Shown here piece after piece: positions 1-5,874 of a stretch of 11,120 nucleotides of DNA. The notes under the pieces are model-generated. The model was given only the letters and a program-made list of their open reading frames with translations. It ran no database searches and was not told the DNA's origin. Within the stretch, counting starts at the first letter, position 1. Every line of letters begins with the position of its first letter. Source of the stretch: Acidimicrobiia bacterium (lineage in GTDB: Bacteria > Actinomycetota > Acidimicrobiia > Acidimicrobiales > Poriferisodalaceae). The stretch is from the NCBI GenBank assembly GCA_026983855.1, contig JALSTE010000455.1:1-11120 (forward strand), in the 5' to 3' direction. The position numbers and the translations under genes were made by a program.

Positions 1-285
1 GGGCCCGAGGTGCGGACCCGCTATGGCCCCGTCCAGGTCCAGGTGACCATCGAGAACGGGAACATGGTCGACGTCCAGACCCTGGAGCTCCCCAGTCGGG
101 CCCGCACCTCACGGTGGATCAACGACCAGGCCGGGCCCATCCTGAACTCCGAGGCCCTGAGGATCCAGAGCGCCGACATACAGCACTTGGGTGGCGCCAC
201 CTACACCTGGAGGGCCTACACGGAGTCGTTGCAGGCGGCCCTGGACCAGGCCGGATACCAGGCCCCAACGGCCGTGGCCGGCTGA
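1..285 (+). CDS. FMN-binding domain protein, C-terminal fragment (5' end outside window)
   Basis: The frame is open from base 1 and stops at 283-285, giving 94 visible residues. The fragment has the FMN_bind layout (family of RnfG/NqrC/NosR periplasmic domains): two beta strands (VQVQVTIENGNMVDV), then a helix, then a GGAT motif at fragment residues 64-67. In this family the Thr of the (S/G)GAT motif receives FMN through a phosphoester bond; here it is Thr67. The tail TESLQAALDQAG is the usual closing helix. These domains carry electrons on the outer side of the membrane. Any signal peptide or membrane segment would lie upstream and cannot be seen. The next gene starts 10 nt downstream and encodes the matching FMN transferase, which strongly supports this call. 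The SGAT serine is replaced by Gly, which should not remove the acceptor Thr. Confidence 0.82.
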   Translation, partial: GPEVRTRYGPVQVQVTIENGNMVDVQTLELPSRARTSRWINDQAGPILNSEALRIQSADIQHLGGATYTWRAYTESLQAALDQAGYQAPTAVAG

Positions 286-295
286 GTCCGGTCCC

Positions 296-1177
296 ATGAG
301 GATCCGGCGTTCGCCCATTTTCGAGGACAGTTCGCTGGCTGAACCGGCCGTACCTCCCCTCGAGGGGGTGAGGCGGGTCGAGAAGATGATGGGCACGGCC
401 ATCGTGGTCGATGTGCGCCAGCCCGTGGATCCCGATCTGGTCGAGTCGGTCTACGACTGGCTGAGATGGGTGGAGATGACCTTCTCCGTGTTCCGGCCCG
501 AGAGTGAGATCAGCCGGATCGGCCGGGGAGAGCTGCACACCGACCACGCCAGCCCCGACGTCCGCCGGGTCCTCAACCGCTGCGAGGAGTTGCACGAGGC
601 CACCGAGGGCTGGTTCAACCACCGCCCCACCGACCGACCCGATCGCCCCCTCGACCCCTCCGGACTGGTGAAGGGCTGGAGCATCGACGAGGCGGCCCTC
701 ATGTTGAGAATGGCCGGGGTGGAGAACTTCGTCATCAACGCCGGGGGCGACATCTGGGCCCACGGACGACCCGACGAGGATCCCTGGCGGATAGGGATCC
801 GCCATCCCGACGTACCCGGGGCCTCGGCCGCCCGGTTGTCGGTGACCAATCTGGCGGTGGCCACGTCAGGCCGGTACGAGAGGGGAGATCACGTGTGGGG
901 GGAGGCCGACGGGGGCTTCCTCCGCAGTGTGTCCGTGATCGGACCCGAACTCGGTACGGCCGACGCCCTGGCCACCGCCATACTCGCCTCCGGAGAGGCC
1001 CTGCCGGATTGGCTGCGGGCATTCCCGGGCTACGACCTGGTCCTCATGACCTCCGATGAGCGCCTGCTGTGGACCCCGGGAGCCGACGGTCTGCTCCTCA
1101 GGGATCCACCGTCGGGCCCCGGCCAACCGGCGGTCACTGGACCCCATCTACCACCCGGGGGGAATTGCGACCGGTGA
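296..1177 (+). CDS. apbE: ApbE family FAD:protein FMN transferase
   Basis: This 293-residue protein would use FAD and Mg2+ to attach FMN to a Thr in FMN-binding domains such as the one encoded just upstream. Visible ApbE motifs, in order: MGT near residue 32; FSxFRPxSEISRI near 65-80; DPSGLVKGWSID with Lys126 and Asp131; NAGGD at 148-152; the ATSGRYER segment; and TADALATA with Asp223 and Thr227, which correspond to the metal-binding Asp and Thr of the family. ATG 296 is chosen because it follows the upstream stop (283-285) by 10 nt; the same frame stays open back to 191, but that would overlap the FMN-binding gene. There is no signal peptide or lipobox, so the enzyme looks cytosolic, as in many actinobacteria, unlike the lipoprotein ApbE of Gram-negatives. 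The last 30 residues are Pro/Gly-rich and poorly conserved in appearance. Confidence 0.9.
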   Translation: MRIRRSPIFEDSSLAEPAVPPLEGVRRVEKMMGTAIVVDVRQPVDPDLVESVYDWLRWVEMTFSVFRPESEISRIGRGELHTDHASPDVRRVLNRCEELHEATEGWFNHRPTDRPDRPLDPSGLVKGWSIDEAALMLRMAGVENFVINAGGDIWAHGRPDEDPWRIGIRHPDVPGASAARLSVTNLAVATSGRYERGDHVWGEADGGFLRSVSVIGPELGTADALATAILASGEALPDWLRAFPGYDLVLMTSDERLLWTPGADGLLLRDPPSGPGQPAVTGPHLPPGGNCDR

Positions 1178-1184
1178 GGGCGGC

Positions 1185-1232
1185 GGGCCTCGGTATCGTG
1201 GCCCACGGACACCCAACCGGATCACACCGGTT
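1185..1232 (+). promoter_or_regulatory. Leader of thrS with two small inverted repeats
   Basis: The 91-nt gap between apbE and thrS contains GGGCC-N10-GGCCC (1185-1204) and AACCGG-N6-CCGGTT (1215-1232). A TATCGT at 1194-1199 fits the loose actinobacterial -10 pattern TANNNT, but no convincing -35 lies upstream. Neither hairpin has a T-run, and I see no T-box motif. Some bacterial thrS leaders bind ThrRS through tRNA-like hairpins, but there is no direct evidence of that here. Short GC stems are common by chance in DNA of this composition. Confidence 0.25.
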
Positions 1233-1268
1233 CGGGCCCCACCCGATTCACCCCAGGAGCCGGTTCCA

Positions 1269-3218
1269 ATGAGTTCTGAAGTCCGCGTCGTGCTGCCCGA
1301 CGAGAGTGAGCGCACTCTGCCCGCCGGGGCGACCGGAACCGATCTGGCCCGGGATCTCGGTGGTAGGGCCGCACGGGAGGCCCTGGTGGCCGTGGTGGAC
1401 GGCAACGAGCAGGATCTGGGGGCTCCGCTGCCCGAGGGGGCCCACGTGTCGCTGGTGTTCCCCAACACCGAGGAGGGCCGGGAGGTCCTGCGTCACTCCA
1501 CCGCCCACGTGATGGCCCAGGCCGTCACCCGGCTCTGGCCGGGGGCGAAGTACTCCATCGGACCGGCGATCGAGGACGGCTTCTACTACGACTTCGAGCT
1601 CCCCGACGGGGCCACGTTCTCCGAGGAGGATCTGGAACGCATCGAGGCCGAGATGAGGCGGATCATCGCCGAGAGGCAGCCGTTCACCCGGGACGAGGTC
1701 GACTCGCGGACCGCCCTGGAACTCTTCGCCGACAATCCCTACAAGCTGGAGATCATCGAGGGAGTGGCCGAGGACCCGTCCTCGGGCCCCGAGGGTGGGG
1801 TGATCTCCACCTACCGCAACACCGAGGACTTCGTCGACCTCTGTCGGGGGCCCCACGTCCCCGACACCGGCTATCTGGGCCACTTCAAGCTGATGAGGGT
1901 GGCCGGGGCCTACTGGCGGGGGGATGAGACCAAGCCCATGCTGCAGCGCATCTACGGCACCGCCTGGGCCACCAGGAAGGAGCTCAAGGCCCACCTGCAG
2001 CGCCTCGAGGAGGCCGCCAAGCGCGACCACCGCAAGCTGGCGGCGGAGCTGGACCTGCTGAGTTTCCCCGAGAGCATCGGCCCCGGTCTGGCCGTGTGGC
2101 ACCCCAAGGGGGCCATCGTGCGGGGGATCATGGAGGACTACAGCCGTGAGCGGCACCGCACCGGTGGCTACGACTCCGTCTACACCCCCCACGTGGCCAA
2201 GGCCGACCTGTGGCACACCAGCGGCCATCTGGACTTCTACTCGGAGAACATGTTCGCCGGGATCGAGATGGACAACACGGAGTACCGGGCCAAGCCCATG
2301 AACTGTCCCCTGCACATGCAGGTGTTCGCCTCCCGCCAGCGTTCCTACCGGGAACTCCCGATGAGACTCTTCGAGTTGGGCACCGTCTACCGCTACGAGC
2401 GTTCCGGCGTGCTTCACGGCCTGATGCGTCTGAGGGGCTTCACCCAGGACGACAGCCACATCTTCTGCACCCGTGAGCAGCTTCCCGAGGAACTCCACAG
2501 TCTGCTGGAGTTCGTGCTCAGTGTGCTGCGGGCCTTCGGTTTCGAGAATTTCGAGGCCAGCCTGTCCACCCGCCCCGAGGGGAAGTCCGTCGGTGACGAC
2601 GAGCTGTGGGAGTCCGCCACCGACTCCCTGCGCAAGGCCCTGGAGATCGAGGAGTTGCCCTACGGCGTGGACGAGGGTGGAGGTGCGTTCTACGGCCCCA
2701 AGATCGACGTCCACGTCCGTGACGCCATCGGTCGCCGTTGGCAGCTCTCCACCATCCAACTGGACTTCAACCTCCCGGCCGCCTTCGACCTCACCTATGT
2801 CGGAGCCGACAACCAGACCCACCAGCCGGTGGTCATCCACCGGGCCCTGTTCGGGTCCATCGAGCGCTTCTTCGGGGTGCTGCTGGAGCACTACGGCGGC
2901 AACTTCCCCGCCTGGCTGGCGCCGGTGCAGGTCGTGGTCCTCGGGGTGAGGGACGACCACGACACCTACGCCGAGGAGATCGTGGAGAAGCTCACCGCCG
3001 AGGGATTCCGGGCCGAGATGGTGCCCGCCGACGATCCCCTGGGGGCCCGGATCCGCCGGGCCAAGATGGAGAAGGTGCCCTACATCCTGGTGGTGGGCGA
3101 CGAGGACGTCGAGGCCGGCACGGCCGGGGTCAACCCCCGGGGAGGTGAGGTGGAGCGCGGAGTCGACCTCGGTGATTTCACCGAACGGCTCCGCACCGAG
3201 GTGGAGGCCCGCCGCTGA
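1269..3218 (+). CDS. thrS: Threonyl-tRNA synthetase
   Basis: This class II synthetase charges tRNA-Thr with threonine and, through its N-terminal editing site, removes mischarged serine. It has 649 residues, the normal length. Domains: TGS (about 1-62); SAD editing domain (about 70-240) with zinc-type ligands His76, His80, Cys192 and His196 (HSTAH and CRGPH motifs); catalytic core (about 250-540); and HGTP anticodon-binding domain (about 550-640). The catalytic zinc ligands are visible as Cys346 (MNCP), His397 (DDSH) and His524 (VVIHRA). Their spacing of 51 and 127 nearly equals that of the E. coli enzyme. Motif 2 is seen in RYERSGVLHGL. ATG 1269 is preceded by AGGAG (1255-1259) with a 9-nt spacer and begins exactly at the TGS domain, so the longer open frame back to 1056 is not used. 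The C-terminal VNPRGGEVERGVDL resembles the actinobacterial variant. Confidence 0.98.
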   Translation: MSSEVRVVLPDESERTLPAGATGTDLARDLGGRAAREALVAVVDGNEQDLGAPLPEGAHVSLVFPNTEEGREVLRHSTAHVMAQAVTRLWPGAKYSIGPAIEDGFYYDFELPDGATFSEEDLERIEAEMRRIIAERQPFTRDEVDSRTALELFADNPYKLEIIEGVAEDPSSGPEGGVISTYRNTEDFVDLCRGPHVPDTGYLGHFKLMRVAGAYWRGDETKPMLQRIYGTAWATRKELKAHLQRLEEAAKRDHRKLAAELDLLSFPESIGPGLAVWHPKGAIVRGIMEDYSRERHRTGGYDSVYTPHVAKADLWHTSGHLDFYSENMFAGIEMDNTEYRAKPMNCPLHMQVFASRQRSYRELPMRLFELGTVYRYERSGVLHGLMRLRGFTQDDSHIFCTREQLPEELHSLLEFVLSVLRAFGFENFEASLSTRPEGKSVGDDELWESATDSLRKALEIEELPYGVDEGGGAFYGPKIDVHVRDAIGRRWQLSTIQLDFNLPAAFDLTYVGADNQTHQPVVIHRALFGSIERFFGVLLEHYGGNFPAWLAPVQVVVLGVRDDHDTYAEEIVEKLTAEGFRAEMVPADDPLGARIRRAKMEKVPYILVVGDEDVEAGTAGVNPRGGEVERGVDLGDFTERLRTEVEARR

Positions 3219-3278
3219 CCCGGATCCGCACCGGGCGGTCACAGGTCGATTTCCCGGTCCGGTTGGGGGTGGACGGGG

Positions 3279-4157
3279 TCAGCCCAGGAGATGCTCGAAC
3301 AGGTGGCCCAGAGGAGGAGGAACCGCTCCCTCCTCCACCGCGCGATTCCTCTGGGCGATGAAGGCCCCGAAGTCATCATCGGTGTAGATGTAGAACTCAC
3401 CGAGACGAATCCCCTCAAGCACCCGAGTCGCCACCTCGGAGGGATCTAGAGCGGCACCGTATCCCCGGAGAATCTCATCCCTCAGCCGTTCCCGTTCCGG
3501 ACGGGGAGCCGCCTCACGGATGTGGTCGGGCTGATTTCGTCGTGACCTCACTATCGCGGTGTCGACGAACCCGGGGCAGAGCACCGAGACCCTCACGCCC
3601 TCCCTTCCGGTGGCCACGAGCTCGTGGTGGAGACTCTCCGACAGCGAGATCACCCCGGCCTTGGAGACGTTGTAGGCGGCCATTCCCGCGAATCCCAGGA
3701 AACCCGCCACCGACGCGGTGTTGACGATATGACCGCGACCCCGCTCGATCATGCCCGGGAGGAAGTTCCTGACCCCGTGGATCACGCCCCACAGGTTCAC
3801 GCCGAGCACCCAGTCCCACAGATCCAGATTGAGTTCGTCCAGGGGACTGGAGCCCCCGACCCCGGCGTTGTTGCAGAGTATGTCGACGGGACCCCCGATG
3901 TTCCCCACCCGCTCGGCCAGCTCGGCCACCGAGGCCGCGGACGACACATCGGTCACCACCCCGTGGACGTCGGACCCCTCCGCCGACAGTTGGACCACCG
4001 CCCGGTCCAGGGCCGGACCCTCGATGTCGGCCAGCACGACAACCATTCCCAGCAGGCCGAAGGCCCGGGCCAATTCAAGGCCGATGCCGGATGCGGCCCC
4101 GGTGACCACGGCCGTGCCACCGGCCCGGAGATTCAGTCCCGGTCCGCCGGACTGCAC
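3279..4157 (-). CDS. Classical short-chain dehydrogenase/reductase
   Basis: This 292-residue NAD(P)-dependent oxidoreductase should interconvert a hydroxyl and a carbonyl group; its substrate cannot be told from sequence. The Rossmann motif TGAASGIG is at 19-26, an acidic Asp44 ends strand 2 (favouring NAD(H)), NNAG is at 96-99, and the catalytic tetrad is Asn121, Ser149, Tyr162, Lys166. PGFVDT follows. The protein is about 40 residues longer than a minimal 250-residue SDR, with a C-terminal extension (YIYTDDDFGAFIAQRNR) seen in SDRs often annotated as acetoin or alcohol dehydrogenases. The start is GTG 4157, lying 25 nt inside the upstream MarR gene in another frame. No clear SD precedes it, so translational coupling to the regulator gene is likely. 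It converges on thrS with a 60-nt gap. Expression probably follows the MarR promoter. Confidence 0.92.
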   Translation of the reverse strand: MQSGGPGLNLRAGGTAVVTGAASGIGLELARAFGLLGMVVVLADIEGPALDRAVVQLSAEGSDVHGVVTDVSSAASVAELAERVGNIGGPVDILCNNAGVGGSSPLDELNLDLWDWVLGVNLWGVIHGVRNFLPGMIERGRGHIVNTASVAGFLGFAGMAAYNVSKAGVISLSESLHHELVATGREGVRVSVLCPGFVDTAIVRSRRNQPDHIREAAPRPERERLRDEILRGYGAALDPSEVATRVLEGIRLGEFYIYTDDDFGAFIAQRNRAVEEGAVPPPLGHLFEHLLG

Positions 4158-4654
4158 TCAAGCACCAGTCGGGCCAGGCGGGTGAACTGGTCCCGCTCCG
4201 CCGGCGAGAGACACGACACCCACTGCCGCTCCCTCTCGTTGTGGGCGGAGAAGGCCTTGGAGATCTTCTGCTTGCCCAATTCGGTGAGGCGAACCGTGAC
4301 CAGACGCCGGTCCTCCGATTCGCGTAGCCGCACCACCAGCCCGTCCCGCTCGAGGGTGTTGAGCACGCTGGACACGCTGGCCCGGGAGACGTCGGCGAGG
4401 CGGGAGATCTCCCGGGGTTCCAGTTCACCGTAGACCATCGTGGCCAACATGATCCTGAATCCGGCCCAGCTCCACCCCGCCTCGGAGTGGACCTGGGACT
4501 CCAGATCGGCCACCAGACGATTGGCCAGCCTGACAACACTGAAAACCAGGGAGAACGACGCCTCGTCCACGGGACCGGAGACCTCGGACATGCGCTCGAT
4601 CACGTCGGACTCGAAATCGCCGAACACTTTCTCTCTCTCGGATTCGGATGCCAT
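4133..4654 (-). CDS. MarR family transcriptional regulator
   Basis: This 173-residue winged-helix repressor or activator is expected to be a dimer binding a palindromic operator and released by a small aromatic or lipophilic ligand. The dimerization helices are at about 28-58. The helix-turn-helix is around 79-104 (REISRLADVSRASVSSVLN), and the wing around 106-123 contains the family hallmark Asp115-Arg116-Arg117. A C-terminal dimerization helix follows (ERDQFTRLARLVLE). The N-terminal 27 residues are charged and longer than usual. ATG 4654 has a modest upstream purine tract (GAGAAG). The gene is first in a two-gene unit with the SDR and is divergent from a second SDR and the phosphotransferase operon. 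That layout suggests it controls both directions through the 4655-4932 intergenic region. Confidence 0.93.
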   Translation of the reverse strand: MASESEREKVFGDFESDVIERMSEVSGPVDEASFSLVFSVVRLANRLVADLESQVHSEAGWSWAGFRIMLATMVYGELEPREISRLADVSRASVSSVLNTLERDGLVVRLRESEDRRLVTVRLTELGKQKISKAFSAHNERERQWVSCLSPAERDQFTRLARLVLECSPADRD

Positions 4655-4713
4655 GTGGACTTCTCGCGGTTGGCGGGCCCCGGTGCGTGAGACGGCGAGC
4701 CTAGCCCTCGACT

Positions 4714-4733
4714 CCGATGGCCCGGACCATCGG
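4714..4733. promoter_or_regulatory. Candidate MarR operator: 7+7 inverted repeat
   Basis: CCGATGG-N6-CCATCGG is a perfect 7-bp dyad spanning 20 bp, centred about 70 bp upstream of the MarR start, within the divergent intergenic region. Its size suits a dimeric winged-helix repressor. The assignment to this MarR is inference from position only. The octamer GACCATCG in its right arm recurs at 5788-5795 (one base shorter on the left: CGACCATCG) in the dyad before the phosphotransferase operon. Confidence 0.4.
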
Positions 4734-4858
4734 GGCCGGAGCGGTACCCGACCGCGGGACCGAGGCGCGGGTCACGGGCCGTCACCGGCCCGCGGACCGG
4801 GATCGGACCGGGGATGACAACGCCGTATGGTAGCCGGATCACGGACCGTATCCTCTCA

Positions 4859-4900
4859 TACAATTAGAGACTTGACGATCAGAGCTGGCGTTACTACCGT
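4859..4900 (+). promoter_or_regulatory. Candidate promoter(s) for the divergent SDR operon
   Basis: This is the only AT-rich stretch of the intergenic region. TTGACG (4872-4877), a 17-bp spacer and TACCGT (4895-4900) form a plausible actinobacterial sigma70-type promoter, placing the start of transcription near 4907 and a GGGGG purine tract (4920-4924) just downstream. An alternative -10, TACAAT (4859-4864), is closer to consensus but lacks a good -35. The imperfect dyad TCTC-N9-GAGA (4854-4870) abuts the -35 and may be a second operator. The remaining GC-rich part (4734-4850) holds only short GC stems. Confidence 0.38.
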
Positions 4901-4932
4901 GCCACCGCAAGTCAGTACAGGGGGCCACCTAC

Positions 4933-5751
4933 GTGGGGCAGGTGTACCGAAACACCGAGATGACCAGACGACTCGAGGGAAGCCGTACCTACATCAGCGG
5001 AGGTGCATCGGGCATCGGTAGGGCATGCGCCGAGCGACTGGCCGCCGCCGGATCGTCGATCGCGATCATGGACCTGCCCGCTTCGCGGGAGGCGTCCGGC
5101 GAGACCGTGGACTCCTTGGAGCGCCGCGGCTCGGTCGCCATCTCCGTTGATGTGGACGTGACCGACCCCGGTCAGGTCTCCGCCGGGGTGGCGAGGGCCA
5201 CCGAGGCCATCGGGCCACCGGACTTCGTCATCACCGCCGCCGGAGTGGCCACCGCCCCGAGTCACGACCACACCGTCTCCCTGCTCGAGACGGAGGCCGA
5301 ACACTGGAGTTTCGTGATGGACGTCAACGTCAGCGGGAGCCTCAACCTGATACGGGAGACGACCTCGTCCATGATGGACCGCTCCGCTTCCGGTTCGGTG
5401 GTGACACTGTCCTCGGTGGCGGCGCTGAATCCCACCCGCGGTGTCTACTCCATCTCCAAGGCCGCGGTCTGGATGATGACCAGGATCCTGGCCCGGGAAC
5501 TGGCTCCCTGTGGTATCCGGGTCAACTCCATCGCCCCGGGTCTGATCGACACGCCAATGCTCCCAACCACCCGGGGCGGGGAGGACCTCGAGACCTGGGC
5601 CACCCGACAAACGGCCCGAATCCCGCTGGGTCGTCTGGGCTCACCGTTCGACGTGGCGTCGGCCGCACTGTTCCTCGTCTCGGAGGACTCCTCCTACATC
5701 ACCGGATCGATGATCCGGCCCGACGGCGGGTTGACCATGGGCAGCGCCTGA
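4933..5751 (+). CDS. Short-chain dehydrogenase/reductase
   Basis: This second SDR is 272 residues long if it starts at GTG 4933. Numbered from there, the cofactor motif SGGASGIG is at 22-29 (Ser replacing the usual Thr), Asp47 ends strand 2 (NAD preference), and the usual NNAG is altered to A-A-G at 102-104. The catalytic residues are Asn132, Ser161, Tyr172 and Lys176. The loop between Ser and Tyr is two residues shorter than in typical SDRs (11 instead of 13). The C-terminal ITGSMIRPDGG is the standard SDR ending. GTG 4933 has an AGGGGG tract 8 nt upstream; ATG 4960, in frame, is the main alternative and begins closer to the first strand but has no SD. It is divergent from MarR and lies 123 nt before the phosphotransferase genes, suggesting work on the same substrate. 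It is only distantly similar to the other SDR here, so the two probably catalyse different redox steps. Confidence 0.9.
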   Translation: MGQVYRNTEMTRRLEGSRTYISGGASGIGRACAERLAAAGSSIAIMDLPASREASGETVDSLERRGSVAISVDVDVTDPGQVSAGVARATEAIGPPDFVITAAGVATAPSHDHTVSLLETEAEHWSFVMDVNVSGSLNLIRETTSSMMDRSASGSVVTLSSVAALNPTRGVYSISKAAVWMMTRILARELAPCGIRVNSIAPGLIDTPMLPTTRGGEDLETWATRQTARIPLGRLGSPFDVASAALFLVSEDSSYITGSMIRPDGGLTMGSA

Positions 5752-5782
5752 CACCGCCCGGAGGTTCAGGTCCGTTCGTTCA

Positions 5783-5799
5783 AGGGCGACCATCGCCCT
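5783..5799 (+). promoter_or_regulatory. Inverted repeat / short hairpin before phosphotransferase operon
   Basis: AGGGCGA-CCA-TCGCCCT is a perfect 7-bp dyad with a 3-nt centre, 32 nt after the SDR stop. There is no T-run, so it is a poor intrinsic terminator; it could be an operator or a weak attenuating hairpin. It shares CGACCATCG-like sequence with the dyad at 4714-4733. Confidence 0.35.
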
Positions 5800-5819
5800 C
5801 CAATCCGATACACCGAACT

Positions 5820-5860
5820 CAATCCAAGCCCAATCCGAGCCCAATCCGAGCCCAATCCGA
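5820..5860 (+). repeat. 11-bp direct repeats, 3.7 copies
   Basis: The unit CAATCCGAGCC occurs in perfect tandem register: 5820-5830 (one mismatch, CAATCCAAGCC), 5831-5841, 5842-5852, and a partial 8-bp copy at 5853-5860 running into the SD sequence. An orphan CAATCCGA sits at 5801-5808, out of phase. The period is close to one helical turn, so a protein could contact each copy on the same face, but polymerase slippage is an equal explanation. The array ends 14 nt before the TTG start of the next gene. Confidence 0.85.
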
Positions 5861-5861
5861 C

Positions 5862-5867
5862 AAGGAG
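5862..5867 (+). promoter_or_regulatory. Ribosome binding site deciding a TTG start
   Basis: AAGGAG lies 7 nt before TTG 5875. No ATG or GTG in this frame is comparably placed, so this strong SD is what fixes the TTG as initiator. Confidence 0.8.
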
Positions 5868-5874
5868 AGCAGTC

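Noticed and set aside
191..295. Upstream extension of apbE
   Set aside because: It would overlap the FMN-binding gene by about 95 nt, and the extra residues are Arg/Pro-rich, unlike the family.
1056..1268. Upstream extension of thrS
   Set aside because: It overlaps apbE; the AGGAG-supported ATG 1269 starts exactly at the TGS domain.
3219..3235. CCCGG-N7-CCGGG as a terminator between convergent thrS and SDR genes
   Set aside because: The stem is only 5 bp, with no T-run on either strand; such stems are frequent by chance here.
1248..3242. Long open frame (664 codons) on the - strand opposite thrS
   Set aside because: Its translation is Gly/Val/His/Asp-rich without recognisable domains and mirrors the codon pattern of thrS, a normal artefact of GC-rich genes.
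4742..4792. GC-rich short stems (for example CGGGCC-N6-GGCCCG at 4775-4792)
   Set aside because: They lie in extremely GC-rich DNA where 6-bp stems are expected by chance, and no associated signal was found.
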